Shown: positions 51,431 through 59,337 of the stretch, piece by piece | How the letters are laid out: each line of letters begins with the position of its first letter | How positions within the stretch are numbered: the first letter of the stretch is position 1 | NCBI RefSeq assembly: GCF_001613045.1 | Contig: NZ_BDBP01000060.1 | Span: forward strand, 1-59,337 | Source: Nocardia lijiangensis NBRC 108240 | GTDB lineage: Bacteria > Actinomycetota > Actinomycetes > Mycobacteriales > Mycobacteriaceae | Direction: 5' to 3' | DNA: 59,337 nucleotides | The notes under the pieces: generated by a model | What the model was told of the DNA's origin: nothing | The model's input: the letters and a program-made list of their open reading frames with translations, nothing else | Databases searched by the model: none | Made by a program: the position numbers and the translations under genes

Positions 51431-51945
51431 CGCCTCCGGCCACGCGGCCGCTGCGACGGTGAAGGTACTCCTGGCAGACGCTGCCGGGCGAAGTCCGCTT
51501 TCAGCCCCGCGCACGACCGGAACGAAGGGCAGGCACGCCAACAGGATGTGCTGCCAGACGGAGTCCGCCTTCAGCCCGCGCACGGCCGGAGCGAAGGGGA
51601 AGCACTCCCGGCAGACGCTGCCGGACGAAGTCCGCCTTCAGCCCCGCGCACCGCCGGAGCGAAGGGGAAGCACTCCCGGCAGACGCTGCCGGACAGAGTC
51701 TGCTTTCAGCCCCGCGCACGGCCGGAGCGGAGAAAAAGTACGCCGACGGGACGCCGCCAGACGGAGTGCGCCTTCAGCCCCGCGCACGACTGGAGCGAAG
51801 GGGAGGTACGCCAACAGGGCGCTGCCGGACGGGATCCGCTTCAGCCCCGCGCACGGCCGGAGCAAAGGCGAGGTACGCCAACGGGACGCCGCCGGACAGA
51901 GTTCGCCTCAGCCCCGCGCACGGCCGGAGCGAAGGCGAAGGTTTC
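51431..51945. repeat. tandem repeat of about 68 bp (minisatellite)
   Basis: The phrase CAGCCC(C)GCGCAC recurs at 51502, 51572, 51639, 51707, 51775, 51842 and 51909, spaced 67 to 70 bases, with a partial unit ahead of the first. The conserved part spans about 45 bases and includes GCCGGAGCGAAG; some units hold the small inverted repeat CCGGCAG-ACG-CTGCCGG. Both strands stay open in several frames, which I read as a composition effect. The array ends at the stop of the SDR gene. Bases 51200-51430 show no gene. Confidence 0.85.
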
Positions 51946-52854
51946 TCAGGCCCCGTAAACCGGCTCCGGCACAACGGCCTTCGCGATCAGATCGGCGACG
52001 ACGGGACCGAGCTCGGCGGGTTCCCAGCGCGCGCCGCGATCCACCGCGACGCCGTGCCGCCAGCCGTCGGCCAGCGCGACCTTGCCGCCCTCCACCTCGA
52101 ACATGCGGCCGGTGACACCGGCGGACTGCGGGCTGCCGAGCCAGACCACCAGCGGCGAAACGTTCTCCGGCGCCATCACGTCGAACCCGTCCTCGGGCTT
52201 GGCCATCGTCTCGGCGAACACGGTCTCGGTCATCCTGGTGCGCGCGGCGGGCGCGATCGCGTTGACCGTCACGCCGTACCGGGCGAACTCGGCGGCCGCG
52301 GTCAGGGTCAGACCGGCGATGCCCGCCTTCGCGGCGCCGTAGTTGCCCTGGCCGACGCTGCCCTGCAGACCCGCGCCGGAGCTGGTGTTGATGATGCGGG
52401 CGTCGACCTGGCGGCCCGCCTTGCTCTCCCCGCGCCAGTATTCGATGGCGTGACGCATGGTGGCGAAATGGCCCTTGAGGTGCACCCGCACCACCGCGTC
52501 CCACTCGTCCTCGCCCAGGTTGACCAGCATCCGGTCACGCACGAAACCGGCGTTGTTGACGAGCACGTCCAGTCCGCCGAAGGTGTCGACGGCCTGCCGG
52601 ATCAGGTTGCGCGCGCCCGCCCAGTCCGCGACATCGTCGCCGTTGGCGACGGCCTGCCCGCCCAGCGCCTCGATTTCGGAGACCACCTGCTGGGCGGGCG
52701 TCTCGGCGGTGGCGGCGCCGTCGAGGGCGGAACCGAGGTCGTTGACCACCACGCGCGCACCCGCGGCGGCGAAGGCCAGCGCGTGCGCCCGGCCGATGCC
52801 GCGGCCCGCGCCGGTGACGATGACGGTGCGCCCGGCGCAGATCTGCTCGCTCAT
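51946..52854 (-). CDS. short-chain dehydrogenase (Rv3548c-like)
   Basis: A 302-residue SDR with TGAGRGIG, NNAG and the catalytic YGAAKAG, plus a C-terminal extension like Hsd4A. It is the second gene of a minus-strand operon with the next SDR, 31 bases apart, downstream of a KstR2-type operator. The M. tuberculosis counterpart lies in the KstR2 regulon, which handles the C and D rings. The exact step is unknown. Start is ATG 52854. Confidence 0.87.
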   Translation of the reverse strand: MSEQICAGRTVIVTGAGRGIGRAHALAFAAAGARVVVNDLGSALDGAATAETPAQQVVSEIEALGGQAVANGDDVADWAGARNLIRQAVDTFGGLDVLVNNAGFVRDRMLVNLGEDEWDAVVRVHLKGHFATMRHAIEYWRGESKAGRQVDARIINTSSGAGLQGSVGQGNYGAAKAGIAGLTLTAAAEFARYGVTVNAIAPAARTRMTETVFAETMAKPEDGFDVMAPENVSPLVVWLGSPQSAGVTGRMFEVEGGKVALADGWRHGVAVDRGARWEPAELGPVVADLIAKAVVPEPVYGA

Positions 52855-52885
52855 TACCTGTTGTCCTCTTTCGTTCCGGTCGGGA

Positions 52886-53677
52886 TCAGGCCCGCTGCTG
52901 GTCGTGCGCCGCGGTGGACGCGGCAAGGAAGGCGGGGCGCTCGCCGCCGCCGTGCACCGGCAGCGAGGCGCCGGTGATGTAGGCGGCGAGCGGCGAGGCC
53001 AGGAAGGCGGCGGCGCGGCCGATGTCTTCCGGGCTGGCCATCCGGCCGAGCGGGACCGTCGCGGCGACGGCGTCGACGCCATCGCGGTCGCCGTAGTGCA
53101 TTTCGCTGAGTTCGGTCTCGACCAGGCCGACCACCAGCGAGTTCACCCGGACCTTCGGGGCCCACTCGACGGCGAGCGACTGGGTCAGGTTGTCGATGCC
53201 CGCCTTGGCCGCGCCGTAGGCGGCGGTGCCCGGCGAGGGCCGGTGGCCGCTGACGCTGGAGATCATCACGATCGATCCGCCGTCGGGCTGGTCCTGCATC
53301 GCGGCATTGGCGGCCTGCGAAACCAGTAGCGGGGCGAGGAGATTCAGCTCCACGATCTTGGCGTGGAAGTTCTTGCTCGCGGTGGCGGCGAGTGCGAAGG
53401 GGGCGCCGCCCGCGTTGTTCACCAGGTGGTCCAGCCGCCCGTGGCGCGCGAGCACGGTGTCGATCAGCTCCTTGACCGCGTCGCCGTCGCGGACGTCGCA
53501 GGGCAGGTACTCGATCTCGCGACCGTCGTGGGCCACGGGAACGTCCGCCGGGCGGCGCGCACACGCGACCACCGTCGCGCCCGCTGCCAGAAATGTCCTG
53601 CTGATCCCTGCCCCGACGCCGCGCACGCCGCCGGTGACCAGAACGACGCGATCGGTCAGATCGATTTCGAGTCCCAC
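52886..53677 (-). CDS. short-chain dehydrogenase (Rv3549c-like)
   Basis: A 263-residue classical SDR: TGGVRGVG for the cofactor, NNAGG, the active-site tyrosine in YGAAKAG and the catalytic serine in MISSVSG. It is the first gene of the pair; the KstR2-type palindrome ends 13 bases upstream. It probably oxidises or reduces a hydroxyl of an indane ring intermediate, by analogy to regulon members. Confidence 0.88.
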   Translation of the reverse strand: MGLEIDLTDRVVLVTGGVRGVGAGISRTFLAAGATVVACARRPADVPVAHDGREIEYLPCDVRDGDAVKELIDTVLARHGRLDHLVNNAGGAPFALAATASKNFHAKIVELNLLAPLLVSQAANAAMQDQPDGGSIVMISSVSGHRPSPGTAAYGAAKAGIDNLTQSLAVEWAPKVRVNSLVVGLVETELSEMHYGDRDGVDAVAATVPLGRMASPEDIGRAAAFLASPLAAYITGASLPVHGGGERPAFLAASTAAHDQQRA

Positions 53678-53689
53678 CGTGCTAACCTA

Positions 53690-53707
53690 CCAAGCAACTG
53701 CTTGCTT
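53690..53707. promoter_or_regulatory. KstR2-type operator between the SDR operon and echA20
   Basis: ACCAAGCAACTGCTTGCT is a near-palindrome between divergent genes. The published KstR2 motif AnCAAGnnCTTGnT matches nine of ten fixed positions at 53694-53707. The same architecture is found before kstR2 at 59269. Confidence 0.75.
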
Positions 53708-53763
53708 TGCCAATGCCGACGCAATACGGCACGTACCACGAGCTCAGAAACGAAGGGCATGCG

Positions 53764-54528
53764 ATGGGGATCAACCGTCACTCCGAATCAACCGGCATCA
53801 CCGTGGTCACGGTCGACTATCCGCCGGTCAACGCCATCCCGACCGACGGCTGGTTCGCCATCGCCGACGCCGTGCGCGAGGCCGGGCGCGACCCCGAGAC
53901 CAAGGTCGTGGTGCTGCGGGCGGAGAACCGCGGCTTCAACGCGGGCGTCGACATCAAGGAGATCCAGAGCAAACCGGGCCACCAGGCGCTGATCGACGCC
54001 AACCACGGCTGCTTCGAGGCGTTCGCCGCGGTGTACGACTGCCCGGTGCCGGTCATCGCGGTGGTGCAGGGCTTCTGCCTCGGCGGCGGCATCGGCCTGG
54101 TCGGCAACGCCGACGTCGTCATCGCCTCCGACGACGCCACCTTCGGCCTGCCCGAGGTGGATCGCGGCGCGCTCGGCGCGGCCACCCACCTCTCGCGGCT
54201 GGTCCCCCAGCACCTGATGCGCGCGCTGTTCTACACCGCGAGCACCATCACCGCCCAGCAGCTGCAGCACCACGGCTCGGTGTACCAGGTGGTGCCGCGC
54301 GCCGAACTCGACGCCGCAGCAATGGAAGTCGCCAAGAACATCGCGGCCAAGGATGGCCGGGTGATCCGTGCGGCCAAGCGCGCGCTGAACGGCATCGACG
54401 TGCAGGACGTGCACCGCAGCTACCGCTACGAGCAGGGCTTCACCTTCGAGCTGAACCTTGCGGGCGTCGCCGACGAGATCCGCGCCAGGTTCGACGACGA
54501 CCTCGCGGCACGCAAGGCCGACAAGTAG
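53764..54528 (+). CDS. echA20: EchA20, steroid ring D hydrolase
   Basis: A 254-residue crotonase-fold enzyme with the oxyanion segments NRGFNAGVDIKEI and GFCLGGGIGLVGN. In M. tuberculosis EchA20 hydrolytically opens ring D of the HIEC-CoA intermediate. Start ATG 53764 follows GAAGGG; a longer frame from 53707 overlaps the operator. It heads the operon echA20-ipdA-ipdB-ipdC. Confidence 0.92.
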   Translation: MGINRHSESTGITVVTVDYPPVNAIPTDGWFAIADAVREAGRDPETKVVVLRAENRGFNAGVDIKEIQSKPGHQALIDANHGCFEAFAAVYDCPVPVIAVVQGFCLGGGIGLVGNADVVIASDDATFGLPEVDRGALGAATHLSRLVPQHLMRALFYTASTITAQQLQHHGSVYQVVPRAELDAAAMEVAKNIAAKDGRVIRAAKRALNGIDVQDVHRSYRYEQGFTFELNLAGVADEIRARFDDDLAARKADK

Positions 54529-54554
54529 CCCGCCCACCGGATACAGGAGAACAC

Positions 54555-55433
54555 ATGCGGGACAAGCGAATGTCGCTCGACGACGTGGTCGGCGAGCTGC
54601 GCAGCGGAATGACCATCGGCATCGGCGGCTGGGGTTCCCGGCGCAAGCCGATGGCGCTGGTGCGGGCCATCCTGCGCTCGGACCTCACCGATCTGACCGT
54701 GGTCAGCTACGGCGGACCCGATCTGGGTCTGCTGTGCTCGGCGGGCAAGGTGCGCAAGGCGTACTACGGGTTCGTGTCGCTGGATTCGGCGCCGTTCTAC
54801 GACCCGTGGTTCGCCAAGGCGCGCATCGAGGGCGCGATCACGGTCCGCGAAATGGACGAGGGCATGGTCAAGTGCGGTCTGCAGGCCGCGGCGGCCCGGC
54901 TGCCGTTCCTGCCGATCCGCGCCGGGCTCGGCTCCGCGGTCATGGATTTCTGGGAGGGCGAGCTGAAGACCGTCGCCTCCCCCTACCCGGCCTCCGACGG
55001 CCGGACCGAAACACTCGTGGCCATGCCCGCGCTGAATCTCGATGCGGCGCTCGTGCATCTGGACCTCGGCGACAAGCACGGCAACGCCGCCTACACCGGC
55101 GTCGATCCCTACTTCGACGATCTGTACTGCCTGTCCGCCGAGCGCCGCTACCTGTCGGTGGATCGGCTGGTCGAGACCGAGGAGCTGGTGAAAGCCGTTC
55201 CACAGCAGGCGATCATCCTCAACCGCATGATGGTCGACGGCGTGGTCGAGGCCCCGGGCGGCGCGCACTTCACCTTCTCCGGCAGCTACGGCCGGGACGA
55301 GAAATTCCAGCGTCACTACGTGGCGGCCGCCAAGACGCCCGAGTCCTGGGCCGAGTTCAAGGCCACGTACCTCGACGTCTCCGAGGACGAATACCAGGCG
55401 GCCGTCCGCGCTTTCGCCACGCAGGAGGGCTGA
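54555..55433 (+). CDS. ipdA: IpdA, alpha subunit of the ring C hydrolase
   Basis: A 292-residue protein of the CoA-transferase family I fold (GMTIGIGGWGSRRKPM at the N terminus). IpdAB lacks transferase activity and opens ring C of COCHEA-CoA, as established in M. tuberculosis and Rhodococcus. CAGGAGA lies five bases before ATG 54555. ipdB follows after four bases. Confidence 0.93.
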   Translation: MRDKRMSLDDVVGELRSGMTIGIGGWGSRRKPMALVRAILRSDLTDLTVVSYGGPDLGLLCSAGKVRKAYYGFVSLDSAPFYDPWFAKARIEGAITVREMDEGMVKCGLQAAAARLPFLPIRAGLGSAVMDFWEGELKTVASPYPASDGRTETLVAMPALNLDAALVHLDLGDKHGNAAYTGVDPYFDDLYCLSAERRYLSVDRLVETEELVKAVPQQAIILNRMMVDGVVEAPGGAHFTFSGSYGRDEKFQRHYVAAAKTPESWAEFKATYLDVSEDEYQAAVRAFATQEG

Positions 55434-55437
55434 CCCG

Positions 55438-56196
55438 ATGACCGACACCACCACGAGCACCCGCGCCGAAGTGTGCGTCGTCGCCTGCGCGGAGATCTTC
55501 CGCGGCGCGGGCGAGATCATGGCGAGCCCGATGTCGCCGGTCACCACGATCGGCGCGCGGCTGGCCCGGCTGACCTTCGAACCGGATCTGCTGCTCTCCG
55601 ACGGCGAGGCGCTGTACCTGGCCGAAACTCCCGCGCTCGGCGCGAAATCCCCCATCGAGGGCTGGATTCCGTTCTCCAAGGTGTTCGATGTGGTCGCCTC
55701 CGGGCGACGGCACGTGGTCATGGGCGCCAACCAGATCGACAGGTACGGCAACCAGAACCTGTCCGCCTTCGGCCCGCTCCAGCGGCCGACCAGGCAGATG
55801 TTCGGCGTCCGCGGCGCGCCGGGCAACACCATCAACCACGCCACCAGCTACTGGGTGCCCAAGCACAACGCGCGGGTGTTCTGCGAGCAGGTCGACATCG
55901 TCTCCGGCATCGGCTACGACAAGGTCGACCCGGCGAACCCGGCCTTCCGCTTCCACCACCTGCATCGGGTCGTGAGCAATCTGGGCGTCTTCGATTTCGG
56001 CGGGCCCGGCCACACGCTGCGCGCGCTCTCGCTGCACCCGGGCGTCAGCGCCGACGAAGTCGCGGAGAACACCGCGTTCGAGATCGCCGGGCTCGCCGAG
56101 GCGGGCGAGACGCGGCTGCCGACCGAGGAAGAGCTGCGGATCATCCGAACCGTGCTGGATCCCAAGGGCATTCGCGACAAGGAAGTGACCTTATGA
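55438..56196 (+). CDS. ipdB: IpdB, beta subunit of the ring C hydrolase
   Basis: A 252-residue CoA-transferase-like beta subunit. It has VVMGANQIDRYGNQNLS, the typical beta-subunit core, and VVSNLGVFDFGGPGHTLRAL. It forms a complex with IpdA. The stop overlaps the ipdC start (ATGA). Confidence 0.93.
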   Translation: MTDTTTSTRAEVCVVACAEIFRGAGEIMASPMSPVTTIGARLARLTFEPDLLLSDGEALYLAETPALGAKSPIEGWIPFSKVFDVVASGRRHVVMGANQIDRYGNQNLSAFGPLQRPTRQMFGVRGAPGNTINHATSYWVPKHNARVFCEQVDIVSGIGYDKVDPANPAFRFHHLHRVVSNLGVFDFGGPGHTLRALSLHPGVSADEVAENTAFEIAGLAEAGETRLPTEEELRIIRTVLDPKGIRDKEVTL

Positions 56197-57278
56197 CCGG
56201 ACGTCTGCACACCCCGCTGACCGAACTGGTCGGCATCGAGCATCCCGTCGTCCAGACCGGCATGGGCTGGGTGGCGGGCCCGAGCCTGGTCTCGGCGACC
56301 GCCAACGCGGGCGGGCTCGGCATTCTCGCCTCGGCGACCATGACCTTCGCGGAGCTGGAAGCGGCGATCGCGAAGACCAAGGCGCAGACCGATAAGCCGT
56401 TCGGCGTGAACATCCGCGCCGACGCCACCGACGCCACCGAACGGATCGACCTGCTGATCCGGGAGAAGGTGAAGGTCGCGTCGTTCGCGCTCGCGCCCAA
56501 GCAGGATCTCATCGCGAAGCTGAAAGACGCAGGCGTCGTGGTGATTCCGTCGATCGGCGCGGCCAAGCACGCGGTGAAGGTGGCCTCCTGGGGCGCCGAC
56601 GCGGTGATCGTGCAGGGCGGCGAGGGCGGCGGGCACACCGGCCCGGTGGCGACCACACTGCTGCTGCCCTCGGTGCTCGACGCGGTCGACATCCCGGTCG
56701 TCGCGGCGGGCGGCTTCTTCGACGGCCGCGGCCTGGCCGCCGCGCTGGCCTACGGCGCGGCGGGCGTCGCGATGGGCACCCGCTTCCTGCTGACCCAGGA
56801 GAGCTCGGTGCCCGACGCGGTGAAGCAGGAGTACCTGAGCAAGCAGTTGCAGGACACCGTGGTCTCGCTCAAGGTCGACGGCATGCCGCACCGGGTGCTG
56901 AACACCGAACTGGTGCAGCGGCTGGAGAATTCGGGCCGCTGGCGTGGATTCGCCGCCGCCGTGTCGAACGCGGCGCGGTTCAAGAGCATGACCGGCATGA
57001 AGTGGTCGACCATGGTCAAGGACGGCCTCGCCATGCGAAAGGCCAAGGACCTCAGCTGGTCCCAGGTCATCATGGCGGCCAACACACCGATGTTGTTGCG
57101 CGCCGGGCTCGTCGAGGGCAACACCCACGCGGGCGTGCTGGCGGCAGGCCAGGTCACCGGAATCATCGATGACCTGCCGACCTGCAAGGAACTCATCGAT
57201 CACGTGGTCGCCGATGCGCTGGCACGGATCGAAGCGATGTCGGCGCTCGCCGATCAGGCGTCGGCTACCCAGTCCTGA
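56193..57278 (+). CDS. ipdC: IpdC, flavin-dependent steroid ring oxidoreductase
   Basis: A 361-residue TIM-barrel flavoprotein of the nitronate monooxygenase family. VVQTGMGWVAGPSLVSATAN opens the fold, and GGEGGGHTG and VVAAGGFFDGRGLAAALAYG are the FMN-binding loops. IpdC acts on a hydroxy-HIC-CoA ring intermediate in the KstR2 pathway. ATG 56193 overlaps ipdB. A terminator follows at 57290. Confidence 0.92.
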   Translation: MTGRLHTPLTELVGIEHPVVQTGMGWVAGPSLVSATANAGGLGILASATMTFAELEAAIAKTKAQTDKPFGVNIRADATDATERIDLLIREKVKVASFALAPKQDLIAKLKDAGVVVIPSIGAAKHAVKVASWGADAVIVQGGEGGGHTGPVATTLLLPSVLDAVDIPVVAAGGFFDGRGLAAALAYGAAGVAMGTRFLLTQESSVPDAVKQEYLSKQLQDTVVSLKVDGMPHRVLNTELVQRLENSGRWRGFAAAVSNAARFKSMTGMKWSTMVKDGLAMRKAKDLSWSQVIMAANTPMLLRAGLVEGNTHAGVLAAGQVTGIIDDLPTCKELIDHVVADALARIEAMSALADQASATQS

Positions 57279-57289
57279 TCTCCGACGAC

Positions 57290-57324
57290 AAGGCCGCTCG
57301 ATTCACCGAATCGAGCGGCCTTTT
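57290..57324. terminator. intrinsic terminator after ipdC
   Basis: A perfect 15-bp stem (57290-57304 with 57308-57322) has a three-base loop and ends in TTTT. It lies 12 bases after the ipdC stop. Confidence 0.93.
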
Positions 57325-57369
57325 CGCGCCTACCCCTACCGACGTTCCACGATCGGACGGCATGAAGGA

Positions 57370-57437
57370 CCTCGCAGACGTTTCACACGCCTCGCAGCGC
57401 GTGTGGGCGCTGCGAAGCGTGTAGAGCGTCTGCGAGG
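57370..57437. repeat. second long extragenic hairpin
   Basis: The left arm from 57370 and right arm ending 57437 pair over about 30 bases with few mismatches: outer block CCTCGCAGACG with CGTCTGCGAGG, inner block around CTCGCAGCGC with GCGCTGCGAAG. It sits between the ipdC terminator and the end of convergent fadA6. It has no T run and is different in sequence from 3863-3957. Confidence 0.75.
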
Positions 57438-57451
57438 ACCGTGCTCGAGTC

Positions 57452-58636
57452 TTAGAGGCGCTCGATGATGGTGGCGTTGGCGGTGCCGCCGCCCTCGCAG
57501 ATGGTCAGCAGGCCGTAGCGGCCGTTGCGGCGCTCCAGCTCGTTGAGCAGGGTGGCGAAGAGCTTGGCTCCGGTGGCGCCGAGGGGGTGGCCCAGCGCGA
57601 TGGCGCCGCCGTTGACGTTGACCTTCTCCGGGTCGGCGCCGGTCTCCTTCAGCCAGGCGAGGACCACGGGCGCGAAGGCCTCGTTGATCTCGACCACGTC
57701 GATGTCGTCGATGGTCAGGCCGGTCTTCGCCAGTGCCCACTTGGTGGCCGGGATGGGGGCGGTGAGCATGAAGATCGGGTCGGCGCCGCGCGCGCTGACG
57801 TGGTGGATGCGGGCGCGCGGCTTCAGGCCGTATTCCTGCACCGCCCACTCCGAAGCGAGCAGGGTGGCGCTGGCGCCGTCGGAGATCTGGCTGGCCACCG
57901 CGGCGGTGAGCGGGCTGCCCTCGGCGAGCGCGGGCAGCGAGGCCATCTTCTCCAGCGAGGTCTCGCGCGGGCCCTGGTCGATCCAGAAATCGCCGACCGG
58001 GACGATCTCCTTGTCGAACTTGCCTTCCTTGATGGCCTGGCGGGCGCGCTCGTGGCTGCGCAGCGCCCACTGCTCCATGTCCTGGCGGCTGATGCCCCAC
58101 TTCTCGGCGATCAGCTGCGCGCCGCGGAACTGGGAGACCTCGTCCGTGCCGTACCGGTGATCCCAGCCCTGCGCGCCGACGAACGGCGACTCGAAGCCGT
58201 ACTCCTTGCCCGCCAGCATGGCCGCCGAGATCGGGATGGCGCTCATGTTCTGCACGCCGCCGGCGACGATCACCTCGGCGGTGCCGCTCATGATGGCCTG
58301 CGCGCCGAAATTGATGGCCTGCTGGGAGGATCCGCACTGCCGGTCCACGGTGACGCCAGGGACTTCCTCCGGGTAGCCCGCGGCCAGCCACATGGTGCGG
58401 CCGATGTTGCCCGCCTGCGGACCGACATTGTCGACGCAGCCGACGATCACGTCGTCGACATTGATCGGGTCGATCGGGTTGCGGTCCAGCAGACCTCGCA
58501 GCGCGGCCGCACCCAGATCGGCCGGGTGCACACCGGCCAGCGCGCCGCCGCGCTTGCCGACCGGGGTACGCACCGCGTCGATCACGTAGGCATCCCGCAG
58601 CGGGGTGTACGGGCGGCGGGCGGAAGGTGCAGACAT
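57452..58636 (-). CDS. fadA6: thiolase FadA6
   Basis: A 394-residue thiolase. The nucleophile C101 is in VDRQCGSSQQA, the His motif is GGAIALGHPLGATGAK and the second cysteine is in TICEGGGTANA. FadA6 thiolyses the opened-ring product of IpdAB in the KstR2 regulon. ATG 58636 has AGGAGA five bases upstream. It follows kstR2 after eight bases, so the two form an operon. Confidence 0.93.
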   Translation of the reverse strand: MSAPSARRPYTPLRDAYVIDAVRTPVGKRGGALAGVHPADLGAAALRGLLDRNPIDPINVDDVIVGCVDNVGPQAGNIGRTMWLAAGYPEEVPGVTVDRQCGSSQQAINFGAQAIMSGTAEVIVAGGVQNMSAIPISAAMLAGKEYGFESPFVGAQGWDHRYGTDEVSQFRGAQLIAEKWGISRQDMEQWALRSHERARQAIKEGKFDKEIVPVGDFWIDQGPRETSLEKMASLPALAEGSPLTAAVASQISDGASATLLASEWAVQEYGLKPRARIHHVSARGADPIFMLTAPIPATKWALAKTGLTIDDIDVVEINEAFAPVVLAWLKETGADPEKVNVNGGAIALGHPLGATGAKLFATLLNELERRNGRYGLLTICEGGGTANATIIERL

Positions 58637-58644
58637 GGGGTCTC

Positions 58645-59262
58645 CTAGTCGGTGTGCCGCGAGACGGTGAGCCCGTCGAGCACGATGGTGAGGTACTGCT
58701 TGGCGAGAGTTTCGACGGTGATGGCGCCGCCCGGCTGGTACCAGCGCACGGCGACCCAGACGGTGTCGCGCAGGAAGCGATAGGCCAGTTCGACATCGAG
58801 TTCGGGACGGAAGCTGCCGTCCTGCACACCGTTGGTCAGCACCCGGTGCCAGAGCTCGCGGAACTCTCGGTTGTACTCCTCGATGTAGGCGAACCGCTCG
58901 GCGTCGCGCAGCCGTTTGGCCTCGGCCTGGTAGATCGCGACTGCCGCGTGGAAGCGGTCGAACGACTCGTAGGAGGCGATTACCAAGGCTTCCAAGGTGT
59001 CTCGCGCGCTGAGGCCGGAGCCGACGATCTCGCGGTAGCGGCCGAACAGGTCGTCGAGGAAGCCGCGCAGAATCTCGTCCACCATCGACTCCTTGGAATC
59101 GAAGTGGTGGTAGAGGCTGCCGGATAGAATCCCCGCCGCGTCGGCAATATCGCGCACCGTGGTCGCGCGCAGTCCACGCTCGGCGAACAGGTCGGCCGCC
59201 AAGGCGAGCAGTTCGTTGCGCCGGGCGGATTTCGAGGCGTCTGGTGCGGTCACGAGGGCCAT
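58645..59262 (-). CDS. kstR2: KstR2, TetR-family regulator of ring degradation
   Basis: A 205-residue TetR repressor. The DNA-binding helix-turn-helix is DIADAAGILSGSLYHHFDSK (about 39-58), followed by an all-helical ligand domain. KstR2 represses C/D-ring genes and is released by HIP-CoA. Its operator lies seven bases before ATG 59262, so it represses itself and fadA6. Confidence 0.92.
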   Translation of the reverse strand: MALVTAPDASKSARRNELLALAADLFAERGLRATTVRDIADAAGILSGSLYHHFDSKESMVDEILRGFLDDLFGRYREIVGSGLSARDTLEALVIASYESFDRFHAAVAIYQAEAKRLRDAERFAYIEEYNREFRELWHRVLTNGVQDGSFRPELDVELAYRFLRDTVWVAVRWYQPGGAITVETLAKQYLTIVLDGLTVSRHTD

Positions 59263-59268
59263 AATACA

Positions 59269-59286
59269 ACCAAGCGTTTGCTTGGT
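59269..59286. promoter_or_regulatory. KstR2-type operator upstream of kstR2
   Basis: ACCAAGCGTTTGCTTGGT is a perfect 18-bp palindrome apart from the four central bases. The KstR2 motif matches nine of ten fixed positions at 59269-59282. It sits close enough to the start to block kstR2-fadA6 transcription. Bases 59287-59337 hold nothing else I can read. Confidence 0.78.
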
Positions 59287-59337
59287 GGAAGTGAGTAGGG
59301 GACTTCCGTTCCGTCCGAGTTTCGGTGGTGCGCTAGC

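Noticed and set aside
51431..51945. CRISPR array
   Set aside because: Conserved parts are longer than the variable parts, units have diverged from each other, there is no palindromic repeat of fixed length, and no cas gene is near.
51459..52115. Repeat-encoded proteins in the tandem array (both strands)
   Set aside because: Several frames are open at once because of composition; no ribosome sites and residues are mostly Arg, Pro and Ala.

Overview
The window comes from a high-GC, mycolic-acid-type actinomycete, most likely a Nocardia or a close relative. Its backbone follows the gene order of the Mycobacterium tuberculosis sterol-catabolism region (roughly Rv3489 to Rv3557c): small gene-otsA, mce4, hsd4A-fdxD, fadE26-fadE27, fadD19/echA19, an Rv3520c-like gene, an Rv3521-like gene-ltp4-ltp3, cyp125/fadA5, two SDR genes, echA20-ipdA-ipdB-ipdC and fadA6-kstR2. 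Several M. tuberculosis blocks are missing and unrelated genes occupy the gaps. All names come from reading protein motifs and gene order, not from database searches.

Layout. 1-200: a degenerate tRNA-Thr copy and an intact tRNA-Thr(UGU). 312-3671: an orphan MbtH gene, an alpha/beta hydrolase, a small conserved-looking gene and otsA (trehalose-6-phosphate synthase). 3672-6330: a duplicated otsA tail, a long hairpin and a two-component system. 6359-18501: a polyketide island with an FAD monooxygenase, a two-protein modular PKS and a divergent cytochrome P450. 18550-28660: the complete mce4 sterol importer operon (yrbE4A, yrbE4B, mce4A-F, two Mce-associated genes), all on the minus strand and mostly overlapping by 4 bases. 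28946-36444: side-chain catabolism (hsd4A, fdxD, fadE26/27, fadD19, echA19) with a deletion scar that joins the remains of a tetR gene and a monooxygenase gene. 36505-44631: a VOC protein, an ECF sigma factor, an acyl-CoA ligase, an LLM oxidoreductase and the tandem-DUF35/ltp4/ltp3/SnoaL operon. 44717-47273: cyp125 and fadA5. 47637-51199: an EspR-like regulator, a polytopic membrane protein, an IrrE-type metalloprotease and a secreted GSAG-repeat protein. 51431-51945: a tandem repeat of about 68 bp. 51946-59262: ring C/D catabolism (two SDR genes, echA20, ipdABC, fadA6, kstR2).

How the genes work together. Mce4 imports sterol. CYP125, FadD19, FadE26/27, EchA19, Hsd4A, FadA5 and the Ltp proteins shorten the side chain. 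EchA20, IpdABC and FadA6 open and thiolyse the last rings. Eight sequences of the KstR type (TnnAACnnGTTnnA, 7 or 8 of 8 fixed positions) sit at the sterol promoters, and two 18-bp KstR2-type palindromes sit at the ring-degradation promoters.

Main discovery candidate. The PKS-P450 divergent promoter region (16852-17178) carries two further perfect KstR-type sites, one on each side. The PKS has a loading module whose KS cysteine is serine and one extension module, and both AT domains carry the methylmalonyl signature YASH. This predicts a very small, sterol-inducible polyketide system using methylmalonyl-CoA, the product of the propionyl-CoA that sterol breakdown releases. The simplest predicted product is 2-methylpent-2-enoic acid, open to tailoring by the P450 and FAD monooxygenase.
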